The notes under the pieces: generated by a model
Told to the model about the DNA's origin: nothing
The model's database searches: none
The model's input: the letters and a program-made list of their open reading frames with translations, nothing else
NCBI GenBank assembly: GCA_025965755.1
Contig: JAOPWI010000054.1
Span: forward strand, 1 to 5,240
Source of the DNA: Frankiales bacterium
Lineage (GTDB): Bacteria; Actinomycetota; Actinomycetes; Mycobacteriales; SCTD01
Direction of reading: 5' to 3'
DNA: 5,240 nt
Translations under genes and position numbers: made by a program
In this document: positions 1-5,240 of the stretch, piece after piece
Numbering within the stretch: the first letter of the stretch is position 1
How the letters are laid out: every line of letters begins with the position of its first letter

Positions 1-2110
1 TGACGTCGTAGCCCTCTGCCCGAAGCAGCCGGAGCAGCGCCCACATGCGCACCGAACCTGAGTCGCGGTCGTAAGTCGGGACGTGGTGGTCGATGACCAG
101 CACCCGGCCCCGGCGACCGCGAGACCGGGCGAGCCGCACCAGGGCGGCGTCGTGCGGATGCTGGTCGGCCAGGGCGCCGGCCCAGCGGTCGAGGAACTTT
201 TCCCGGTTGATGGCCTGGTAGCGCTTGATGCCGGTACCGCCGACGTCGGTGCCGTGGCTGATGCCTTCGTGATGCACCACGACGCTGGCCGGCTGGTACA
301 CGACCTTGTAACCCCGCTCGCGTGCCGCGAAGCAGAGGTCGGTGTCCTCGTAGTACGCCGGCGCGTAGCGCTCGTCGAGCCCGCCGCCCAGCGCCTCGAG
401 CAGCGAGGTGCGGACCAGGAGGGCCGCGCCGGAGCAGTAGTCGACCTCGCGCACGAAGCCGTACGCCGGGTCGTCGGGGTCGCCCAGGCGGCCGTAGTTC
501 CAGCCGTCGCCGTCGCTCCAGATGATGCCGCCGGCCTCCTGCAGGCGGCCGTCGCCGTAGACGAGCTTGGCGCCGACCACACCGACGAGGGGGTCCTGCT
601 CCGCGGTGCCGACAAGCGCGTCGAGCCAGCCGGGTTCGGGCTCGGTGTCGTTGTTGAGCAGCAGGACGTAGCGCCCGCGGGCGGCCCGGATGCCGGCGTT
701 GCAGGCCTTGACGAAGCCGACGTTCTCCTCGAGCACCACCGTGCGCACGCCGGCGACCGCCCGCAGCCGCTCGACGGTGTCGTCGGGTGACTCGTCGTCG
801 ACGACGATCACCTCGTACGCGACCTCCGGCAGGTCGAGCGCGAGGGCGGCCAGGCAGCGGGCGGTGTAGTCCCACTTACCGTGCACCGGGTTCAGGATCG
901 ACACGACCGGCTCGTCGCTGGTGAGCAGCCGGGTGGGCGCCTCGACCGGCGCCAGCTCGGGCGTCCGGCGGGTCAGCAGCTGGGCACGTCGGGCCGCCCC
1001 GTGGACCACCCGGACGTAGCGCTGGCGGCGCTCGGAGCCTGGCGGCACGACGGCGTCCAGGGTGCGCTGGTACTTCTTCACCAGACGCATACCCAGCGAG
1101 CTGCGCAGCTCGTCGAGCTCGGCGCGAGCCTGCAGAGCCTGCCGCTCGGCCTGCCGCCGGACGGCGTAGGCGTCGCGCGCCTCGGTGAGGGTCTCGCGCA
1201 GCTCCGTGCGCAGCTGCTCCAGCGCGGCCGCGTGGCGCTGCTGTTCGGCGTCGCGGTCCGCCACGACGGCGGCGTGCTGTTCGCGCAGCCGGTTGAGCAG
1301 GTCGTCGCGCTCGTGCACTGCCCGCTGGGTGTCGCGCACCAGCGAGAGGTCGGGGTCGACGAGCACCGACTGCGCCGGCAGCTCGGGCAGCTCGGACGCG
1401 GAGGCAGCGGCGAGGTAGTAGGTCGGCGCGTAGGTGTCCCGGGGCGTCCAGCTCCCACCCTCGCGCTCCAGCGCGAACACGAGCGCGCCGCCGGGCTGGT
1501 CGGCGTCCACCGGCTGGACGAGCGAACCAACGGCCACCGCCTGTCCCCAGTAGCGGACGTGCGGGAAGTGGGCGTCCAGCAGCTCGCGGAACTCCTCGAG
1601 CGAGAGCTCCTTCACGTGGTGCGGGTTGTGCTGGTGCAGGTGCTCCGTATAGATCAGCCGGTCCGGCGTCGACGTGAGGAACACGCCGTCCTCGGCCAGC
1701 ACCCGGCGCACGCCGCGGACGAGCTCGTCGTGCTCGACCACGTGCTCGAGCGCCTCGAAGCAGGTGACCACGTCGAAGCTGCCGTCCTCGAACCGGCTGA
1801 GGTCGAGCATCGAGCCCTCGGCGTAGGTCAGGCCGTCGGCTCCGTAGGTGGCGCTGCTGTGAGCGACGCTGGCCGGGTCGATCTCCAGCCCGACGACCTG
1901 CGCGGCGGTCCGGGCGAGCAGCGCCGAGCCGTAGCCCTCGCCGCTGGCCAGGTCGAGCACCCGCTTGTCCGTGACGAGCGGACGGGCCAGCAGGTAGCGG
2001 TGGTAGTGCTCGTAGACGACCTGCAGGTCACCCGTCCACGGGACGCAGCGCTCACCGGTCCACTCGATCAGCCGGTCGACCGCGGGCTCGTGCTGCTCTG
2101 GGGCCACCAC
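1..2110 (-). CDS. Methyltransferase-coiled coil-GT2-GT4 fusion glycosyltransferase (3' end outside window)
   Basis: I translated this by hand; the frame stays open for 703 codons to the window edge. Residues ~15-215 are a class I SAM-dependent methyltransferase (Methyltransf_11/23-like): opening GERCVPW and EHYHRYLLA, motif I VLDLASGEGYG (51-61), acidic LEID (75-78) and CFEALEH (117-123). Residues ~262-340 are charged and heptad-like (coiled coil), followed by a linker ending near 398. Residues ~400-650 are a GT2 domain: VVDDESPDD (436-444), LLNNDTE (484-490) for nucleotide-sugar/metal binding, and YYEDTD (586-591) with the likely catalytic acid pair. From ~668, a segment with RDSGSVRM (682-689) matches the start of the GT4 domain of the upstream gene, so a GT-B domain should follow outside the window. 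Role (inferred): adds one or two sugars to a surface glycan and methylates it; probably cytoplasmic, as no signal peptide or membrane segment is visible. GTG at 2110 is preferred; GTG at 2107 is possible. Sugar specificity unknown. Confidence 0.93.
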   Translation of the reverse strand, partial: MVAPEQHEPAVDRLIEWTGERCVPWTGDLQVVYEHYHRYLLARPLVTDKRVLDLASGEGYGSALLARTAAQVVGLEIDPASVAHSSATYGADGLTYAEGSMLDLSRFEDGSFDVVTCFEALEHVVEHDELVRGVRRVLAEDGVFLTSTPDRLIYTEHLHQHNPHHVKELSLEEFRELLDAHFPHVRYWGQAVAVGSLVQPVDADQPGGALVFALEREGGSWTPRDTYAPTYYLAAASASELPELPAQSVLVDPDLSLVRDTQRAVHERDDLLNRLREQHAAVVADRDAEQQRHAAALEQLRTELRETLTEARDAYAVRRQAERQALQARAELDELRSSLGMRLVKKYQRTLDAVVPPGSERRQRYVRVVHGAARRAQLLTRRTPELAPVEAPTRLLTSDEPVVSILNPVHGKWDYTARCLAALALDLPEVAYEVIVVDDESPDDTVERLRAVAGVRTVVLEENVGFVKACNAGIRAARGRYVLLLNNDTEPEPGWLDALVGTAEQDPLVGVVGAKLVYGDGRLQEAGGIIWSDGDGWNYGRLGDPDDPAYGFVREVDYCSGAALLVRTSLLEALGGGLDERYAPAYYEDTDLCFAARERGYKVVYQPASVVVHHEGISHGTDVGGTGIKRYQAINREKFLDRWAGALADQHPHDAALVRLARSRGRRGRVLVIDHHVPTYDRDSGSVRMWALLRLLRAEGYDV
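2..916 (-). repeat. Paralogous GT2 + early GT4 segment, copy A (in the fusion gene)
   Basis: This segment encodes residues 399-703 of the fusion protein and aligns almost without gaps to residues ~105-406 of the upstream GT2-GT4 protein; well over half the residues look identical by eye (not computed). DNA identity is also locally high: 641-660 equals 3726-3745 (20 bp), and 689-707 equals 3774-3792 (19 bp). It reflects tandem gene duplication or strong selection on shared motifs. Confidence 0.7.
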
Positions 2111-2116
2111 GCCAAG

Positions 2117-2119
2117 CCT
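2117..2119 (-). promoter_or_regulatory. Minimal ribosome binding site (AGG) of the methyltransferase-GT fusion gene
   Basis: On the minus strand an AGG overlapping the TAG stop of the upstream gene lies 6 nt before GTG 2110 (9 nt before GTG 2107). It is the only purine-rich candidate in the 7-nt junction. Such a weak site with a GTG start, directly after a stop codon, suggests translation by coupling or re-initiation from the upstream gene. Confidence 0.35.
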
Positions 2120-4310
2120 AGCGGGGAGCGAGGTCCCCGAGAACCGACAACAGGGCCGCGGCGGCCCGCTCGCGGGAGTACTCGTCGAGCACGCGCTCCC
2201 GGCCGGCCGCTCGCAGGGACTCCCACAGCGCGTCGTCGCGGTGCAGCCGGACGACCGCGTCGGCCAGCGCCCTCGGGTCGTCACCGACGAGGACGTGCTC
2301 GCCGTCGAGCAGTCCCATGCCCTCGACGGCAGTGCTGGTGCCAGCGACGGGCAGGCCGTGGCGCAGCGCGTCCCCGACCTTGCCCTTGACCCCGGCGCCA
2401 TAGCGCAGCGGCGCGACGCTGACCCGGGCCGCTGCGTAGACGGGCTCCAGGTCGGGGACCCAGCCGAGCACCTCGACGTGGGGACCGGCCAGCGCCTGCA
2501 GGGTCTCCGGCGGGCCGCTGCCGGCCAGCCGCAGGACGACGTCGGGCAGCTCCTCGACGACCATGGGCAGCACCGACTCGACGAACCAGCGGACGCCGTC
2601 GAGGTTCGGCGGGTGCAGGCAGCTGCCGACGAACAGCAGACCGGCCCGGCCTTCGGGACCGCCGCCCTGCGGGGCAGGAGGCTCGACGTTGGACACCACG
2701 GCCACCCGGGCCTGCGGCAGCTCGCGGGCCAGCAGGTCGCGCTCTACCGGTGACACGACGAGCGAGGCGTCGGCCTGGCGCAGGACGGCCAGCTCGCGCT
2801 CGCGCACCTTCTGCGCACCGCGGGTGCCGGCACCGGTCAGGGCCGCCTCGCGCTCGCTGCGCAGGAAGTGCAGGTCGACGGTGTCGAAGACCGTGCGCAC
2901 GCCGGGGATGCGCCGCCGCACGAGCGGCAGCCAGCGCTCGGCGACGTGCAGCCGGCTCAGGACGGCGACCTCGATGCCCTCACCCAGCGCGTCGAGCGCC
3001 GCCGCGGTGGGACCGGCCAGCACCTCGACACCGGCCTCGCGCAGGTCGGACGTGTAGGGCTCGAGCGCGGCGCCGTTGTCCGGCACCAGCGTCACGGCCC
3101 AGCCGGCCTCGACCAGCAGCCCCAGCAGCTCGCGCATGCGCCGCGAGCCCGAGTCGCGGTCCGGCATCGGGACGCCGTGGTCGACCACCAGCAGCCGGCG
3201 CGGACTGCCGTGCACCCGGGCCGTCGACACGCGCGCGGGGTCGTAGGGCGGCTGCGTGGCCAGCTCGGCCGCCCACTTGTCCCGGAAGACCTGCCGGTTG
3301 ACCTCCTGGTAGGCCTTGACGCCGCTGCGCTCGTCGGTGCCGTGCGAGCCGCCCTCGTCGTGGACCACGACGGCAGCCGGCTCGTACAGCACCCGGAAGC
3401 CCGCTGCCCGGGCGGCGAAGCCGAGGTCGGTGTCCTCGAAGTACGCCGGGACGAAGCGCTCGTCGAAGCCGCCCAGCTGCTCCAGCAGCGACCGGCGGGC
3501 CAGCAGGACGGCGCCGGTCACGTAGTCGACCTCGCGCCGGTGCAGGACGCGCGGGTCCTCGGGCGACCAGCGGCGGCCGTAGTTCCACGGCGTGCCGTCG
3601 GAGAAGACGATCCCCCCGGCGTCCTGCAGCGTGCCGTCACCGTTGAGCAGCCGGGCCCCGACGACGCCGATGTCGGGGGCGCTTCGGGCCGCGCGCACCA
3701 GCGCGTCGAGCCACCCTTGCTGCACCTCGGTGTCGTTGTTGAGCAACAGCACCCACTCGCCGCGGGCCTGCGCGATGCCGGCGTTGCAGGCCCGAAGGAA
3801 GCCGACGTTCTCGTCCAGGGCGTGCACGCGCACCCCGGCGACGTCGGCCAGCCGGGCCCGGGTGTCGTCGGGGGACGCGTCGTCGACGACCACCACCTCG
3901 TACGACGTGAGCGCGTAGGTGCTCGCCAGCGAGCGCAGGCAGGCGGCCGTGAGGTCCCACCTGCCGTGCACCGGGATGACGATGCTGACGACGGGCCGGT
4001 CGCTGGTGGGCACCGAGTCCGGCGCGGGACCGCCGGCGGTGACCCGGACGGCGCTCGTGCGCAGCGACTGGCTGCGGTCCATGCCGAGCGCCCGGCGGGC
4101 GCCCCGGGCGACCAGGTGGCGCCGGGTGCTGCCGAGCGGCAGCGCCCTGTCGACCGCGCGCCCGAGGGCGGAGGCGAACCGGAAGGTCGCGGCGCCCTGG
4201 TACATCGCCAGCTCGGCGGTGCGGTCCCGCAGCGCCTGCTCGGTCTCCTGCAGGCGCTGCACGAGCGCGGCGACGCGCGGGTCGTCCTCGGGCTCGAGAG
4301 GTCCGCTCAT
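2118..4310 (-). CDS. Bifunctional GT2-GT4 glycosyltransferase
   Basis: Complete protein of 730 residues. Residues ~10-37 form a short charged helix, followed by a linker (~40-104) resembling that of the downstream paralog. The GT2 (GT-A) domain spans ~106-345: VVSIVIPVHG (107-116), VVDDASPDD (141-149), LLNNDTE (189-195) and FEDTDLGFAARAAGF (291-305), which holds the probable catalytic acidic pair. The GT4 (GT-B, Glyco_trans_1_4-like) domain spans ~371-725: RDSGSRRMREL (385-395), FDTVDLHFLRSERE (475-488), LLFVGSCLHPPNLDGV (558-573), and the donor-binding segment APLRYGAGVKGK (633-644) leading to VEGM (662-665). In that segment an Asp (647) stands where this family usually has Glu. The protein probably adds two sugars in sequence to a lipid-linked or growing surface polysaccharide at the inner face of the membrane. 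ATG 4310 is chosen because it precedes the helical N-terminus; the longer open frame up to 4661 would run through the divergent gene. Stop TAG is at 2120-2118. First gene of an operon with the fusion gene 7 bp downstream. Confidence 0.95.
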   Translation of the reverse strand: MSGPLEPEDDPRVAALVQRLQETEQALRDRTAELAMYQGAATFRFASALGRAVDRALPLGSTRRHLVARGARRALGMDRSQSLRTSAVRVTAGGPAPDSVPTSDRPVVSIVIPVHGRWDLTAACLRSLASTYALTSYEVVVVDDASPDDTRARLADVAGVRVHALDENVGFLRACNAGIAQARGEWVLLLNNDTEVQQGWLDALVRAARSAPDIGVVGARLLNGDGTLQDAGGIVFSDGTPWNYGRRWSPEDPRVLHRREVDYVTGAVLLARRSLLEQLGGFDERFVPAYFEDTDLGFAARAAGFRVLYEPAAVVVHDEGGSHGTDERSGVKAYQEVNRQVFRDKWAAELATQPPYDPARVSTARVHGSPRRLLVVDHGVPMPDRDSGSRRMRELLGLLVEAGWAVTLVPDNGAALEPYTSDLREAGVEVLAGPTAAALDALGEGIEVAVLSRLHVAERWLPLVRRRIPGVRTVFDTVDLHFLRSEREAALTGAGTRGAQKVRERELAVLRQADASLVVSPVERDLLARELPQARVAVVSNVEPPAPQGGGPEGRAGLLFVGSCLHPPNLDGVRWFVESVLPMVVEELPDVVLRLAGSGPPETLQALAGPHVEVLGWVPDLEPVYAAARVSVAPLRYGAGVKGKVGDALRHGLPVAGTSTAVEGMGLLDGEHVLVGDDPRALADAVVRLHRDDALWESLRAAGRERVLDEYSRERAAAALLSVLGDLAPR
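2122..2139 (-). promoter_or_regulatory. Hairpin at the end of the GT2-GT4 gene, before the fusion-gene start
   Basis: Perfect 6-bp stem (CGGGGA/TCCCCG, 2122-2127 with 2134-2139) and a 6-nt loop, lying within the last codons of the upstream gene and ending 12 nt before GTG 2110 in the mRNA. There is no following U-run, so it is not an intrinsic terminator. It could damp or time re-initiation on the downstream gene. In DNA this GC-rich a short hairpin may also be incidental. Confidence 0.25.
3093..3998 (-). repeat. Paralogous GT2 + early GT4 segment, copy B (in the GT2-GT4 gene)
   Basis: Partner of the segment at 2-916, in the same orientation and about 3.1 kb away. Both copies share the order VDD-x-SPDD, NVGF, ACNAGI, VLLLNNDTE, WNYGR, EDTDL, SHGTD and RDSGS. 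Same-orientation copies could recombine to fuse the two genes, and could also confuse short-read assembly. Confidence 0.7.
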
Positions 4311-4317
4311 CGGCAGG

Positions 4318-4323
4318 ACAGTA
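4318..4323 (-). promoter_or_regulatory. Putative -10 element (TACTGT) for the minus-strand GT operon
   Basis: On the minus strand TACTGT matches the actinobacterial TANNNT -10 consensus and ends 7 bp before ATG 4310. Transcription would then begin at or within a base or two of the start codon, giving a leaderless mRNA. The intervening CCTGCCG contains no Shine-Dalgarno sequence, which agrees. No good TTGACA-like -35 is visible; a GGAAC further upstream (4349-4345) recalls ECF sigma -35 elements, but its spacing is not right. Seen: the hexamer and spacing. Inferred: promoter function. Confidence 0.45.
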
Positions 4324-4344
4324 GCGACGCACCGGCCAGTAGCG
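4319..4344. repeat. 8-bp direct repeat CAGTAGCG in the divergent intergenic gap
   Basis: Perfect copies of CAGTAGCG lie at 4319-4326 and 4337-4344, with starts 18 bp apart, inside the 43-bp gap between divergent start codons. The first copy, read on the minus strand, contributes to TACTGT; the second, read on the plus strand, contributes to TAGCGT. It may be a by-product of two -10 elements or a paired binding site. An 8-bp match can also arise by chance, though the placement is striking. Confidence 0.5.
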
Positions 4345-4345
4345 T
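4340..4345 (+). promoter_or_regulatory. Putative -10 element (TAGCGT) for the plus-strand GT2 gene
   Basis: TAGCGT fits TANNNT and ends 8 bp before ATG 4354, again consistent with a leaderless or nearly leaderless transcript. The sequence between it and the ATG (TCCGGCGC) lacks a Shine-Dalgarno motif. A weak -35-like AGGACA (4315-4320, 4 of 6 to TTGACA) lies 19 bp upstream, which is longer than the optimum. It would overlap the opposing promoter, so the two could compete. Confidence 0.4.
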
Positions 4346-4353
4346 TCCGGCGC

Positions 4354-5240
4354 ATGGCCGTCTCCGTGCAGGTGCTGCTGCCGGTGTTCGACGGCGAGCG
4401 CCACCTGGCCGAGCTGGTCGACAGCCTGGGCCGGCAGGAGCACCGCCCGACGAGCCTGCTGGTGCGCGACGACGGCTCGAGCGACCGCGGCCTGGACGTC
4501 CTGCGCGAGGCGGCGGCGCGCTGCAACCTGCCGCTGCGGCTGCTGCCGCCGGGGCCACGACTGGGCCCGTTCCGGTCGTTCCTGCAGCTGCTGGCCGAGG
4601 CCGACCCGGACGTCGACCTGGTCGCGTTCGCCGACCAGGACGACGTCTGGCTGCCGGACAAGCTGGCCCGCGCTGTCCGCGCTCTCGACGGGGTGCCGTC
4701 GCCGGCCTGCTACGGCTCGTCGGTGCAGGTGACCGACGCCCGCCTCCGCCCGCTGAGCCGCACGGCGGGCCCGCCCGGGGGCCCGTCGTTCCTGCACGCG
4801 CTGGTGGAGGCGATCGCGCCGGTCAGCACCGTGGTGCTGCCGCAGGCGACGCGCCGGCTGCTGCTGCAGCGCCTGCCGGACGCCCACGTCTACCCCGACC
4901 TGTGGTGCTACCAGGTCTGCGTGGCCCTCGGCCGCTTCCTCTACGACCCGGAGCCGTCGCTGCTCTACCGCCAGCACGACAGCAACGCGCTCGGCCTGGC
5001 CACCACGACGTGGGGACGGTGGACCGGCCGGCTGCGTCGCGCCGTGAAGGACGTGCCCGGCCTCGGCACCCTGCACTGGGGGCAGCTGGCCGAGCTCGAC
5101 CGGCTCTACGACGACCTGCTCTCCCCGGACCAGCGACGGGCCCTCGCGGCGCTCCTGGACACCCGCAGGTCCTGGCGGGCCAGCGCGGCGTACGCCCTGC
5201 GCGGCCCGGTCGTGCGCCGCACCGCCGCCGACGCGCTGGC
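4354..5240 (+). CDS. GT2-family glycosyltransferase, rhamnosyltransferase-like (3' end outside window)
   Basis: The frame is open for 295 codons from ATG 4354 to the window edge. It is a single GT-A domain: N-terminal strand VSVQVLLPVFDGERHL (3-18), RDDGSSD (38-44), and FADQDDVWLPDKL (92-104), which contains the metal/nucleotide-binding acidic motif and is characteristic of GT2 enzymes often annotated as rhamnosyltransferases in O-antigen and capsule clusters. The C-terminal part keeps YPDLWCYQV (180-188), LYRQHDSNALG (204-214) and a basic helical tail. Relatives are usually about 300-330 residues, so little is probably missing. It differs from the family pattern in having Pro-Asp (181-182) where His-Asp is usual and VSTVV (157-161) where a Gly/Cys-containing motif is usual. 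No signal peptide or membrane helix is seen. It is transcribed away from the GT2-GT4 gene, with only 43 bp between the starts, and presumably acts on the same glycan. Donor sugar cannot be assigned. Confidence 0.92.
   Translation, partial: MAVSVQVLLPVFDGERHLAELVDSLGRQEHRPTSLLVRDDGSSDRGLDVLREAAARCNLPLRLLPPGPRLGPFRSFLQLLAEADPDVDLVAFADQDDVWLPDKLARAVRALDGVPSPACYGSSVQVTDARLRPLSRTAGPPGGPSFLHALVEAIAPVSTVVLPQATRRLLLQRLPDAHVYPDLWCYQVCVALGRFLYDPEPSLLYRQHDSNALGLATTTWGRWTGRLRRAVKDVPGLGTLHWGQLAELDRLYDDLLSPDQRRALAALLDTRRSWRASAAYALRGPVVRRTAADAL

Noticed and set aside
83..790. A 235-codon plus-strand open frame
   Set aside because: It is antisense to the GT2 domain of the fusion gene, which has all its motifs in the other strand; no recognisable motif or ribosome binding site.
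881..2389. A 502-codon open frame on the plus strand
   Set aside because: It lies antisense to the methyltransferase-GT fusion gene and crosses the junction into the next gene. Its translation is low-complexity (rich in R, G, V, L, H) without domain motifs. Long antisense frames are expected in DNA this GC-rich.
4344..4349. GGAAC on the minus strand as an ECF sigma factor -35 element
   Set aside because: The only CGTC-like partner lies 14 bp downstream, shorter than usual ECF spacing, and the motif is too short to stand alone.
4311..4661. N-terminal extension of the GT2-GT4 protein to an ATG at 4661
   Set aside because: The extra 117 residues are Ser/Arg-rich, resemble no domain and are antisense to conserved GT2 motifs of the plus-strand gene. 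ATG 4310 has a suitable -10 element just upstream.
4764..4786. GC palindrome-like run (GGGCCC...GGGCCC) as a possible terminator or regulatory hairpin
   Set aside because: It lies inside the GT2 coding sequence, encodes a Gly/Pro loop (TAGPPGGPS), and has no U-run after it.
3637..5076. A 479-codon minus-strand open frame
   Set aside because: It overlaps the GT2-GT4 gene in another frame and lies antisense to the divergent GT2 gene. Its composition is Arg/Ala/Gly-rich, as expected for a shadow frame.

Overview
The window is extremely GC-rich, with G or C at almost every third codon position, several GTG/ATG starts without Shine-Dalgarno sequences, and protein motifs typical of actinobacterial surface-polysaccharide enzymes. 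It most likely comes from the chromosome of a high-GC actinomycete; the genus cannot be read from the sequence. It holds three genes, two of them cut by the window edges, and almost no non-coding DNA. All three encode glycosyltransferases (GTs), so this is part of a cell-surface glycan locus (capsule, exopolysaccharide or cell-wall polysaccharide).

Layout. (1) Positions 1-2110, minus strand: the first 703 codons of a very large fusion protein. It has an N-terminal SAM-dependent methyltransferase, a long charged helical/coiled-coil segment, a GT2-family (GT-A fold) domain and the first residues of a GT4-like (GT-B fold) domain that continues beyond position 1. This gene has no stop codon in the window. 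(2) Positions 2118-4310, minus strand: a complete 730-residue protein with a short helical N-terminus, a GT2 domain and a full GT4 domain. It lies 7 bp upstream of gene 1 in the same direction, so the two form an operon. (3) Positions 4354-5240, plus strand: the first 295 codons of a divergently transcribed, single-domain GT2 enzyme of the rhamnosyltransferase-like type.

The two minus-strand proteins are clear paralogs from the pre-GT2 linker onward, down to stretches of identical DNA. Gene 1 is in effect gene 2 with a methyltransferase and a longer coiled coil placed in front. The 43-bp gap between genes 2 and 3 has an 8-bp direct repeat. Each copy supplies a TANNNT-type -10 hexamer, one per strand, 7 or 8 bp from the respective ATG. 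This fits divergent leaderless promoters.

Working together, the three enzymes would add successive sugars to one glycan: each GT2-GT4 protein could make two linkages, and the methyltransferase could methylate the chain. Donor sugars, acceptors and linkage chemistry cannot be inferred from this sequence. No RNA genes, mobile elements, CRISPR arrays or convincing intrinsic terminators were seen.
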